From contig NZ_JABBFX010000001.1 of NCBI RefSeq assembly GCF_012927085.1, positions 2,542,001-2,606,000 of the forward strand: a DNA stretch of 64,000 nt. The letters are read 5' to 3'. Of this stretch, positions 1 through 7,451 are shown in pieces (the stretch's first letter is position 1; the number at the start of each line of letters is the position of its first letter). Made by a program: the position numbers and the translations under genes. Origin of the DNA: Ramlibacter agri. GTDB taxonomy: Bacteria > Pseudomonadota > Gammaproteobacteria > Burkholderiales > Burkholderiaceae_C. The notes under the pieces were generated by a model, which was given only the letters and a program-made list of their open reading frames with translations, made no database searches and had not been told where the DNA came from.

Positions 1-498
1 GGTGAAGCGGACCTCTCTCGGCTTCCAGGCGGGGCCCAGGCACCAGCGCAGCAGCGACATCAGGCTGCCCAGCGTCAGTTCCACGGGTTGGCGGCCCGGG
101 AGCGCGCGCTCGGTCTCCAGTTCCAGGCGGATGACCGCGAGTTCGCCGAACTCGAAGAGCCGGAAGGTCACCGTTTCGCTGCGCAGGTGGCGGTAGCTTT
201 CGTAGTGGCCGAGGGCGTGGCGCAGCGTCGGCTGGTGCTGCAGCAGCAGGGCGAGCGGGCCGTTGTCGGCCATCCGCCAGGTCTCCGCCATCGCCAGGCC
301 CACCGAGACGAAGCCGGTGCGCCGCTCGGTGGCATCGAGCATGCCGGCCAGCCAGCGTTCGGGGACCAGCAGCTCCGGGGTTCCCAGGCACTGCAGGTCG
401 GCGCCGACGTGGCGGAACATGTCGGCGGCATCGACGCCCACCCGCTTCGCGGTTTCGGTGAACTTGACCAGCAAGGTGCTCCGGATCAGGGGTCCCAT
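1..498 (-). CDS. AraC-family regulator, N-terminal part (cut by window start)
   Basis: The frame opens with ATG at 498 and runs off the left edge with 166 codons and no stop. The residues read like the AraC-type arabinose-binding/dimerisation domain (Arabinose_bd, as in OruR/ArgR-like AraC proteins): it starts MGPLIRSTLLVKF, has ...RHVGADLQCLGTPELLVP near 30-50 and ends near ...GPAWKPREVRF, which in this family is the motif before the C-terminal HTH region. The HTH itself lies outside the window. The other AraC protein here (11546-12592) has the same architecture and a similar WRPQEVCF motif. The gene is divergent from the FixJ-type regulator at 625. No target can be inferred. Confidence 0.75.
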   Translation of the reverse strand, partial: MGPLIRSTLLVKFTETAKRVGVDAADMFRHVGADLQCLGTPELLVPERWLAGMLDATERRTGFVSVGLAMAETWRMADNGPLALLLQHQPTLRHALGHYESYRHLRSETVTFRLFEFGELAVIRLELETERALPGRQPVELTLGSLMSLLRWCLGPAWKPREVRFT

Positions 499-624
499 CG
501 GCCGATAGTAGTGGAAAAGCACTGGGACTTGACTTTGCACGCCAGGACTTGACGCATCGCGCCAGCCTGAGTGGGGGCTGACCGTGCGCTTCCTAGGATC
601 GGCCGCTTGGACGGAGCAGTAGGC

Positions 625-1296
625 ATGACAAGACTCGCGGAACAGCGACAGGAGGCAGGCGGACCATCGCGCAAGGTGCACGTCGTCGACGACGACCCGA
701 TGGTGCTGGCGGCGATTGCGCGGCTGTTGCGGCTGCACGACTTCGACGTCGCCATCCACGCCGGTGCGCAAGCCTTCCTGGACGCCTACGACCCGGCGCA
801 GACGTGTTGTGCCCTGGTGGACGTGGCGATGCCGGGGATGGACGGCCTGGCCTTGCAGGCGCTGCTGCTGCAGCGGGACGGTCCTCCGCTGGTCTTCCTC
901 AGCGGCTTCGCGGACGTGGCGACCTGCGCCGCGGCGATGCGGCACGGCGCGGTCGATTTCCTGAAGAAGCCCGTGGACGAGGCGATGCTGGTCGCCGCGC
1001 TGGAGCGCGCGCTGCAACGCGACGCGCAGATGCGCGAGCGGCGGGCGGAGCGCAGCGACGCCGAGCGCCGGCTGGCGACGCTGACCGCCCGCGAGTTCGA
1101 GGTGCTGCAGCACGTGATGAGCGGCCGCCTGAACAAACAGATCGCCTACGACCTGGACATCGCCGAGAAGACGGTGAAGGTCCATCGCGCGCGCGCCATG
1201 GAGAAGATGGGCGTGCAGTCGGTGGCCGCCGTCGTGCAGCTGGTGGAACGTTGGCTGGCAGACGCCGTGCGCGCGCGAGGAAAGCAGCCCGGGTAA
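625..1296 (+). CDS. FixJ/NarL-type two-component response regulator
   Basis: A 223-residue protein with an N-terminal receiver domain and a C-terminal LuxR-type HTH. The receiver has the acidic pair in VVDDDP (about 21-25), the phospho-acceptor Asp in LVDVAMPGMDG (D66), the switch Ser in FLSGFAD and the conserved Lys in FLKKPVD. The HTH (about 150-210) contains LTAREFEVLQHV and NKQIAYDLDIAEKTVKVHRARAMEKM, the FixJ/NodW signature. I chose ATG 625, which has GGAG at about 613 in front; an upstream GTG at 571 in the same frame lacks a good ribosome site. No histidine kinase is next to it, so it is an orphan regulator in this window and its signal is unknown. Confidence 0.9.
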   Translation: MTRLAEQRQEAGGPSRKVHVVDDDPMVLAAIARLLRLHDFDVAIHAGAQAFLDAYDPAQTCCALVDVAMPGMDGLALQALLLQRDGPPLVFLSGFADVATCAAAMRHGAVDFLKKPVDEAMLVAALERALQRDAQMRERRAERSDAERRLATLTAREFEVLQHVMSGRLNKQIAYDLDIAEKTVKVHRARAMEKMGVQSVAAVVQLVERWLADAVRARGKQPG

Positions 1297-1297
1297 A

Positions 1298-1311
1298 CCT
1301 GTATATACAAG
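1298..1311. promoter_or_regulatory. GntR/HutC-type operator candidate
   Basis: CCTGTATATACAAG is an almost perfect 14-bp palindrome with a perfect TGTATATACA core. It is in the 63-bp gap between the response regulator and the first gene of the transport operon. Sites of this form (TTGTATATACAA-like) are bound by GntR regulators with a UTRA domain, and such a regulator is encoded in the same operon at 9585-10331. The autoregulatory link is an inference. Confidence 0.5.
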
Positions 1312-1359
1312 ATAAGGGGCCGGCCGCGAGACTGCAACGCGTACTGCGGAAGGATTTCC

Positions 1360-2265
1360 ATGTCACGCGTCATCGATCTCGAGATCTCCCTGCCCAAGAG
1401 CGAAGCGGATCCTTCGATCCACGAGATCACCAACGGCCGTCCCGGCAACCCGTTTCCCGGCTCGCTGCCGCGCCCCCCGGGCTATGGCTTCGAGAACTAC
1501 AAGCACGTGTTCCGCCAGGCCACCAACCGCAAGCCGGCCGGCGAAGCGCAGCATGACGGCGGCACGGAGCAACTGGTCAAGGACATGGACGCGGCCGGCA
1601 TCGAAGCCGGCCTGCTGGTGGGCGCGCGCAACGACCAGATCGGCGCCATCCACAAGAAGTTTCCCGGCCGCTTCTTCACCCTGGTGACGATCGATCCCAA
1701 CGACGGCATGCGCGGCGTGCGCGAGCTGGAGCGGCTGGTGCGCGAGGAGGGCGCGGGCGGCATCCGCGTCTCGCCGCTTTACACCTGCATTCCCGCCAAC
1801 GACAAGCGCTACTACCCGCTTTACGCGAAGTGCGTGGAGCTGGACGTGCCGGTGCGCATCTACACCTCGATGACGTATGCCAACGACCGTCCGTACGACA
1901 TCGCGCACCCGCGCCACCTGGACGACATCTGCATTCACTTCCCCGAGCTGCGCGTCATCGCCGGCCTGGGCGGCTGGCCCTGGATCAACGACATGGTGGG
2001 CCTGCTGCGCCGCCACCCCAACCTGTATGCCGACACGGCGGCGCACCGCCCCAAGTACCTGGCGCAGGAGGGCTCGGGCTGGGAGCAGTTCCTGCAGTTC
2101 GGCAACACGCTGCTGCAGGACAAGATCATGGTGGGCCTGTCGCGCTACCTGTTCGGCTGCTCGTTCGGCGAATTGATCCAGGAATACCAGTCGCTCCCCA
2201 TCAAGGAAAAAGTGATGGAGAAGTGGCTGTACACGAACGCCGCCACCTTCTTCCGCCTGGGCTGA
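1360..2265 (+). CDS. Amidohydrolase_2-like protein lacking the metal ligands
   Basis: A 301-residue protein with the overall pattern of amidohydrolase family 2 (the gamma-resorcylate decarboxylase / PDC lactonase superfamily): GGTEQLVKDMDAAGIEAGLLVG near the N-terminus, GAGGIRVSPLY, YYPLYAKCVELDVPVRIY, FPELRVIAGLGGWPWIND and a final YTNAATFFRL. The residues that normally bind metal are all altered: DxHxH reads VIDLEIS, the barrel His in 'VVIH' is Tyr (VRIYTS), the 'AHGGWPW' His is Leu (AGLGGWPW), and the 'GSDYP' Asp is missing (MVGLSRYLFG). It is therefore probably not a metallohydrolase. It is the first gene of an operon with a peptide-type ABC importer 15 bp downstream, so a substrate-binding or accessory role is possible. 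Confidence 0.75.
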   Translation: MSRVIDLEISLPKSEADPSIHEITNGRPGNPFPGSLPRPPGYGFENYKHVFRQATNRKPAGEAQHDGGTEQLVKDMDAAGIEAGLLVGARNDQIGAIHKKFPGRFFTLVTIDPNDGMRGVRELERLVREEGAGGIRVSPLYTCIPANDKRYYPLYAKCVELDVPVRIYTSMTYANDRPYDIAHPRHLDDICIHFPELRVIAGLGGWPWINDMVGLLRRHPNLYADTAAHRPKYLAQEGSGWEQFLQFGNTLLQDKIMVGLSRYLFGCSFGELIQEYQSLPIKEKVMEKWLYTNAATFFRLG

Positions 2266-2280
2266 GGCCGGCCACCGCGC

Positions 2281-3249
2281 ATGCTGCGCTTCACCATCTT
2301 CCGCATCCTGCACGCGGTGCCGCTGCTGGTGGCCGTGATCCTGGCCATCTTCCTGATGCAGCAGGCCATTCCCGGCGACCCCGTGCAGGCCATGGTGGGC
2401 GACTTCCCGGTGCCGCCGGCCTTCCGCGAGGCCATCGAGAAGAAGTACCGCCTCAACGATCCGCTGCCGGTGCGCATCGGCACCTATTTCAACAACCTGC
2501 TGCACGGCGACCTGGGCTTCTCGTACCACGCGCAGCGGCCGGTGCTGGACATGGTGCTCGAGCGCGCGCCGCGCACCATCCTGCTCGCGGCTGCGGGCTT
2601 CGCTGTCGCCATACCATTGGGCATGTTGATCGGCGTGCTGACCGGCACCACGCGGCGAAGGTCGATGGACCAGGCGGGGACGACAGTCACCTTGATCCTG
2701 TATGCCGTGCCGACCTTCTGGCTCGGGCAGCTGCTGGTCATCCTGTTCGCGCTGAAGCTGGGTTGGTTCCCCACGCAGGGCATGGGCCCGCTGCTGTCGC
2801 AGGCCACCGGCCTGCAGTGGGTGCTGGAGCGCCTGCACTACCTGGCCTTGCCGGTGGCGGCCTTCGCCATCCATGACGGCATGCGCGTGGCCCGCATCAT
2901 GCGTGCGAGCGTCATCGACACCCTGGGCCAGGGCTACATCGTGACGGCGCGCGCGAAGGGCCTGCGGCGCAGCGCCATCATCTGGCGCCACATCGTGCGC
3001 AACTCCAGCCTGCCGCTGGTCACCATCGCCGGCTACGCCATCGGCTCCGCGCTGGGCGGCGCCGTGCTGCTGGAAACCGTGTTCACCTGGCCGGGCCTGG
3101 GCCTGCTGCTGATCGAATCCATCCGCACCAGCGACAACCTGATGGTGATGGGCGTGGTGATCTTCTCCGCCCTCGCGGTGGTGACGATGAACTTCGTGGT
3201 CGACGTTCTGTACGCGCTGATCGACCCGCGCATCCGGCACCAGCGCTGA
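2281..3249 (+). CDS. ABC importer permease, DppB/OppB type
   Basis: A 322-residue integral membrane protein of the peptide/opine/nickel importer family. It begins with the typical N-terminal segment (FRILHAVPLLVAVILAIFLMQ) followed by IPGDPVQAM, and the periplasmic loop region is followed by five further hydrophobic helices. The cytoplasmic EAA-like loop reads YIVTARAKGLRRSAIIWRHIVRN, and the C-terminus ends LYALIDPRIRH, as in DppB. It pairs with the DppC-type permease that starts 9 bp later. With the two ATPases and the binding protein it forms a complete importer for a peptide-like or other small organic solute; the substrate cannot be read from sequence. Confidence 0.93.
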   Translation: MLRFTIFRILHAVPLLVAVILAIFLMQQAIPGDPVQAMVGDFPVPPAFREAIEKKYRLNDPLPVRIGTYFNNLLHGDLGFSYHAQRPVLDMVLERAPRTILLAAAGFAVAIPLGMLIGVLTGTTRRRSMDQAGTTVTLILYAVPTFWLGQLLVILFALKLGWFPTQGMGPLLSQATGLQWVLERLHYLALPVAAFAIHDGMRVARIMRASVIDTLGQGYIVTARAKGLRRSAIIWRHIVRNSSLPLVTIAGYAIGSALGGAVLLETVFTWPGLGLLLIESIRTSDNLMVMGVVIFSALAVVTMNFVVDVLYALIDPRIRHQR

Positions 3250-3258
3250 ATCTCCCGC

Positions 3259-4167
3259 ATGACGACCACTTCCGCCACCCCGGGCATCGTCCCTTCGCCG
3301 CGACGCCCGGTGCTGCACGGCCTGGGCGCAGCGCTGCGCGGCATCCTGCGCACGCGCCATGGCTTCATCGGCCTCGTGCTGCTGGCCTTCCTGGCGCTCG
3401 TGGCCTTGTGCGCGCCCTGGATCGCGCCCTACGGTCCCTTCCAACAGACGCCGCTGAGCCTGGCCGCGCCGGGTGCGGGCCACCTGTTCGGCACCGACAA
3501 CGTGGGGCGCGACATCTTCTCGATGGTGCTTTACGGCACCCGCGCCTCGCTGGCCATCGGCTTCGGCGCCGCCTTCGCCGCGCTCGTCGTGGGCGGCAGC
3601 GTCGGCATCCTGGCCGGCTACTTCGGCGGCTGGATCGAGGCCGTGCTGATGCGCGTCACCGAGCTGTTCCAGACCTTGCCGGTGGTGCTGTTCGTGCTGC
3701 TGGCGGTGGCGTTGTTCGGTACCAGCTTCTGGCTGCTGATCGCCGCCGTCACCCTGGCGATCTGGCCGGTGGAAGCGCGCCTCGTCTACGGCCAATACCT
3801 GAAGCTGCGCGATCGCGAGTTCGTTGCCGCGGCCCGGGTGCTCGACCTGTCAACCCCGCACATCATCCTGCGCGAGATCCTGCCCAACGCGATGCAGCCG
3901 GTGATCGTGCAGGTGGCGCTGGACGCCAGCGTCGCGATCCTGATCGAGGCGGGCCTGGGCTTCCTCGGCCTGTCGGACCCGAACATGGTGAGCTGGGGCC
4001 AGCTGCTGTTCGCGGCGCAGGACTTCATGAGCCAGGCCTGGTGGATGAGCGTGTTCCCGGGCGCGGCGATCTGCCTGGCGGTGATCGCCTTCAACCTCTT
4101 CGCCGACGGCCTCAACGAAATGGCGGACAACCGGCGCAAGGGTCCGCAAGTCGGACTGGAGGACTGA
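3259..4167 (+). CDS. ABC importer permease, DppC/OppC type
   Basis: A 302-residue permease with the N-terminal cytoplasmic stretch and first helix of DppC proteins (FIGLVLLAFLALVALCAPWIAPYGP), the LFGTDNVGRDIFSMVLYGTRASL motif and the EAA loop YLKLRDREFVAAARVLDLS. It ends NLFADGLNEMADNRRK, the family's usual end. The stop is followed after one base by the ATG of the first ATPase gene, so the genes are tightly coupled. It forms the membrane heterodimer with the product of 2281-3249. Confidence 0.93.
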   Translation: MTTTSATPGIVPSPRRPVLHGLGAALRGILRTRHGFIGLVLLAFLALVALCAPWIAPYGPFQQTPLSLAAPGAGHLFGTDNVGRDIFSMVLYGTRASLAIGFGAAFAALVVGGSVGILAGYFGGWIEAVLMRVTELFQTLPVVLFVLLAVALFGTSFWLLIAAVTLAIWPVEARLVYGQYLKLRDREFVAAARVLDLSTPHIILREILPNAMQPVIVQVALDASVAILIEAGLGFLGLSDPNMVSWGQLLFAAQDFMSQAWWMSVFPGAAICLAVIAFNLFADGLNEMADNRRKGPQVGLED

Positions 4168-4168
4168 G

Positions 4169-4975
4169 ATGGAAGCCTTGCTGGACGTCCGCGACCTCAA
4201 GGTGCACCTGCGCACCGGCGGCGCCGTGGTGCGGGCGGTCGATGGCGTCGACCTGCTGGTCATGCCCGGCGAATGCGTGGGCATCGTCGGCGAATCGGGC
4301 TCGGGCAAGAGCACGCTGGCCCGCGCCGTGTCGCGCCTGATGGCCAACGTGGAGTTCGCCGAATTGAGCGGCCAGGCCCTCTTCAACGGCGCGGACACGC
4401 TGGCGATGGCGCCTGAAGCGCTGCGCCGCCTGCGCCGCAAGGCCGGCTTCTCGATGATCTTCCAGGATCCCATGGGCTACCTGAACCCGACGATGCGGGT
4501 GGGCAAGCAGGTCCGGGAAGCCCTGAGCCCCGGCGAGCATGCGATGCCGGAGCAGGAGCGCATCTACGCGCTGCTGCGCGAAGTGGGGCTGCGCGACGTG
4601 GAGTACGTGGCGCGCCGCTACCCGCACGAGCTGTCCGGCGGCATGCGCCAGCGCATCATGATCGCCATCGCGCTGGCCAGCGAACCGCAGCTGCTGTTCG
4701 CTGACGAACCCACGACGGCACTCGATGCGACCGTGCAGCTGCGGGTGCTGGAGACGCTGAAGCGGCTGCACCAGCAGCGGCGCATGGGCATGGTGATCAT
4801 CACGCACGATCTCGGCGTGGTGGCGGCCCTGTGCGATCGCGTGTACGTCATGAACGGCGGCAAGGTCGTCGAGGAGGCCGACACGCTGGCGCTGTTCGAT
4901 GCGCCGCGCCACCCCTACTCGGCCCGCTTGATCCAGATGACGCGGCGCGGCCGCGAGGCGGCGGAGGCGGCGTGA
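4169..4975 (+). CDS. ABC importer ATPase, DppD/OppD type
   Basis: A 268-residue ATP-binding subunit. It shows Walker [10 protein letters not shown], the Q-loop in MIFQDPMGYLNP, the signature LSGGMRQR, Walker [13 protein letters not shown] and the switch His in IITHDLG. The C-terminal extension after HPYSARLI is short, and unlike many DppD proteins it shows no clear cysteine cluster. Its stop overlaps the GTG start of the second ATPase gene (4972), which indicates translational coupling and a 1:1 ATPase heterodimer. Confidence 0.93.
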   Translation: MEALLDVRDLKVHLRTGGAVVRAVDGVDLLVMPGECVGIVGESGSGKSTLARAVSRLMANVEFAELSGQALFNGADTLAMAPEALRRLRRKAGFSMIFQDPMGYLNPTMRVGKQVREALSPGEHAMPEQERIYALLREVGLRDVEYVARRYPHELSGGMRQRIMIAIALASEPQLLFADEPTTALDATVQLRVLETLKRLHQQRRMGMVIITHDLGVVAALCDRVYVMNGGKVVEEADTLALFDAPRHPYSARLIQMTRRGREAAEAA

Positions 4976-5793
4976 CGGCACCCATCCTCAGCCTGCACGA
5001 GGTCACGCAGACCTATGTGAGCCGCAACCAGCAAGGCTGGCGGCGCCGCTACCAGAACGCGCTGGATGGCGTCAGCCTCGACGTCCATGAGGGCGAGACC
5101 CTGGCCATCGTCGGCGAGTCGGGCTCCGGCAAGAGCACGCTGGCCAAACTGCTGCTGGCGCTGAACAAGCCCACGCGCGGCGAGGTGCGCTTCCGCGGCA
5201 CCTCGCTGCAGCAATTGAGCGGCGCGCAGCATGCGGACTACCGCCGCAGCGTGCAGGCGGTGTTCCAGGATCCGTCCGCGTCGCTGAACCCGCGCATGCA
5301 GGTGGCCGAGTCGCTGGGCCACGTGGTGCGGCGACACGCGCTGGCGGACGCCGATGGCGAGGCCGGCTGCATCGAAGGCCACCTGGCTTCCGTCGGCCTG
5401 GTGCCGCCCGCGAGCTTCATGACGCGCTACCCGAACCAGCTGTCCGGCGGGCAGCAGCAGCGGGTTGCCATCGCGCGGGCCATGATGCTGGCGCCGCGCA
5501 TCATCGTGGCCGACGAGCCCCTGTCCAGCCTGGACGTGTCCATCCAGGGCCAGATCCTGGACCTGATGCGCGCGCTGAAGCAGCGCACCGGCGTCGGCTT
5601 CGTCATCATCAGCCACGACCTGCATGCCATGGAAGCCATCGCCGACCGCGTGGCCGTCATGCACCAGGGCCGCATCGTGGAGATGGGCACCGAAGTGTTC
5701 GCCCGTCCCCAGCACGAGTACACCAAGCTGTTGCTGGCGGCCCGCCTGCCGCCCGATCCCCGCCAGGCCCGGGCGCGGCTGGCCATTGCCTGA
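4972..5793 (+). CDS. ABC importer ATPase, DppF/OppF type
   Basis: A 273-residue ATPase. I set the start at GTG 4972, which overlaps the preceding TGA and gives MTAPILSLHEVTQTYVSR, the normal N-terminus for this family. Motifs are Walker [11 protein letters not shown]-loop AVFQDPSASLNP, signature LSGGQQQR, Walker B IIVADEPLSSLD and IISHDLHA. The C-terminal oligopeptide/dipeptide region reads HEYTKLLLAARL. It is the partner of the 4169-4975 ATPase and is followed after 34 bp by the binding protein gene. Confidence 0.92.
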   Translation: MTAPILSLHEVTQTYVSRNQQGWRRRYQNALDGVSLDVHEGETLAIVGESGSGKSTLAKLLLALNKPTRGEVRFRGTSLQQLSGAQHADYRRSVQAVFQDPSASLNPRMQVAESLGHVVRRHALADADGEAGCIEGHLASVGLVPPASFMTRYPNQLSGGQQQRVAIARAMMLAPRIIVADEPLSSLDVSIQGQILDLMRALKQRTGVGFVIISHDLHAMEAIADRVAVMHQGRIVEMGTEVFARPQHEYTKLLLAARLPPDPRQARARLAIA

Positions 5794-5827
5794 ATTCCCC
5801 CGACACACCCACGAAAGACCCCAGACC

Positions 5828-7432
5828 ATGAGGACCTCCCTGCAGAAGCTGGCCGCCAGCATGGCCGCGGCAGTTTGCTTCGCCGCCGCCGCACCCGCCG
5901 CCATGGCCCAGGGCCAGCCGCAGCGCGGTGGCACGGTGATCGCCGCGCTCGACCCCGGCGCCATCTCCAGCTTCAACACGCACCTGACGTCGCTGACTTC
6001 GATGCTGTTCATGGCGGACGTCTGGGCCGACGGCCTCATGACTTACGACCGCCACGGCAAGCGCCTGCCGCGCCTGGCGACGGAGTGGACGATCTCCCCC
6101 GACGGCAAGGTCTACACCTTCAAGCTGCGGCAGAACGTGAAGTGGTCCGATGGCCAGCCCTTCACCTCGGCCGACGTGCTGTTCACGCTGAACAACTTCG
6201 CCAAGTACAACACCTACCTCGGCAAGCTGCTGCCCATCGTCGACAAGGCCGAGGCGCCGGACCCCTACACCTTCGTCGTCACGCTGAAGGAGCCGCTGAC
6301 CGCGACGCTGGACCTCTTCGACAAGGAGGTCTTCCCGATCATGCCCAAGCACGTGTACGAGGGCAGCGCCGACGTCGCCACGCACCCGGCCAACCGCGCG
6401 CCGGTGGGCCTGGGGCCGTTCAAGTTCCAGTCCTGGGACAGCGGCCGCTCGATCACCTTCGTGCGCAACCCGTTCTACTGGGAAGCGCCCAAGCCCTACC
6501 TCGACTCGGTGGTCTTCGCGCTGATCCCGAACCCGCAACAGCGCCTGAACGCGATGATGCGCGGCGAGATCCAGTGGTTCCGGCCCGAAGCCGCGCAGGT
6601 GCTGGCGGCCCGGGAAGGCGAGAAGTCGGGCGGCTACAAGGTGCTGCGCATCGAGAACAACGCGCCCGAGCGCGCGGTGGTCGACTTCAACATGCGCAAG
6701 GCGCCGTTCAACAACCTGAAGGTGCGCCAGGCGCTGTTCCAGGCCATCGACCGCAAGCGCGTCGTCGCCGACGTCTACCAGGGCCTGGCCGAGACGGCCA
6801 AGAATGCCATCCCGAACCAGTTCACCAACCTGTACGACCCCTCGGTCGACTACGACAAGCTGTACCCGTACGACCCCAAGAAGGCGGGTGCGCTGCTGGA
6901 CGAAGCGGGCTACCCGATGAAGGACGGCAAGCGCATGACGATCGAGCTGACCTACATCACGCGGCCGCCCTATGACGCCGTGGCCAAGGTGGTGCAGAGC
7001 AACTGGAACGCCGTGGGCGTCGACGTGAAGATGGCGGGCCTGGACCCGCAGATCTGGACCGACAAGGTCTACAAGCAGAACGCCTTCGACACCTCGGTCA
7101 TCTCGCTGACCGGCCGCACGAACCCGGTGCTGGGCGTGGACCGCAGCTACATCTGCAATACGGGCAACCTGCCCTTCGTCAACCCCACCGGCTACTGCAA
7201 CCCCGAGATGGACAAGGCCGTGAACACGGCGGCCACCGTGCCGCTGGACAAGCAACGCGCTGCGTACAAGGTGTATGCCGAGATCGTGGCGCGCGACCTG
7301 AACCAGATCACCTTGGCCAGCCAGCAGATGCACGAGGCGGTGTCGACCAGGCTGCAGGGCCTGGACGCGCAGTTCGACTTCTCGTTCAACACGCACCCGA
7401 ACTGGGCCGAAGCCTGGTTCGCGAAGAAGTAA
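5828..7432 (+). CDS. Periplasmic binding protein, SBP family 5
   Basis: A 534-residue solute-binding protein. ATG 5828 gives a Sec signal peptide (LAASMAAAVCFAAAAPAAMA, cleavage probably after AMA-Q near residue 27). The mature part carries family-5 features: GGTVIAALDPG, the LATEWTISPDGKVYTFKLR strand, VKWSDGQPFTSADVLF, GLGPFKFQSW and VRQALFQAIDRKRV. It lies at the end of the importer genes and would deliver substrate to the permeases encoded at 2281-4167. Family-5 proteins bind peptides, opines, nickel or glutathione, so the ligand is open. An acyl-CoA synthetase follows in the operon, which fits import and activation of an organic acid or acylated compound (inference). Confidence 0.93.
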   Translation: MRTSLQKLAASMAAAVCFAAAAPAAMAQGQPQRGGTVIAALDPGAISSFNTHLTSLTSMLFMADVWADGLMTYDRHGKRLPRLATEWTISPDGKVYTFKLRQNVKWSDGQPFTSADVLFTLNNFAKYNTYLGKLLPIVDKAEAPDPYTFVVTLKEPLTATLDLFDKEVFPIMPKHVYEGSADVATHPANRAPVGLGPFKFQSWDSGRSITFVRNPFYWEAPKPYLDSVVFALIPNPQQRLNAMMRGEIQWFRPEAAQVLAAREGEKSGGYKVLRIENNAPERAVVDFNMRKAPFNNLKVRQALFQAIDRKRVVADVYQGLAETAKNAIPNQFTNLYDPSVDYDKLYPYDPKKAGALLDEAGYPMKDGKRMTIELTYITRPPYDAVAKVVQSNWNAVGVDVKMAGLDPQIWTDKVYKQNAFDTSVISLTGRTNPVLGVDRSYICNTGNLPFVNPTGYCNPEMDKAVNTAATVPLDKQRAAYKVYAEIVARDLNQITLASQQMHEAVSTRLQGLDAQFDFSFNTHPNWAEAWFAKK

Positions 7433-7451
7433 GCAGGGACGGGAGCACACT

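Noticed and set aside
571..624. An earlier GTG start for the FixJ-type regulator
   Set aside because: The extra 18 residues have no family support and the ATG at 625 has a better ribosome site.
1363..3795. An 810-codon open frame on the minus strand
   Set aside because: It is the antisense shadow of the amidohydrolase-like and permease genes; the translation is low-complexity (His/Arg/Gln/Asp) with no domain, as expected for high-GC DNA.
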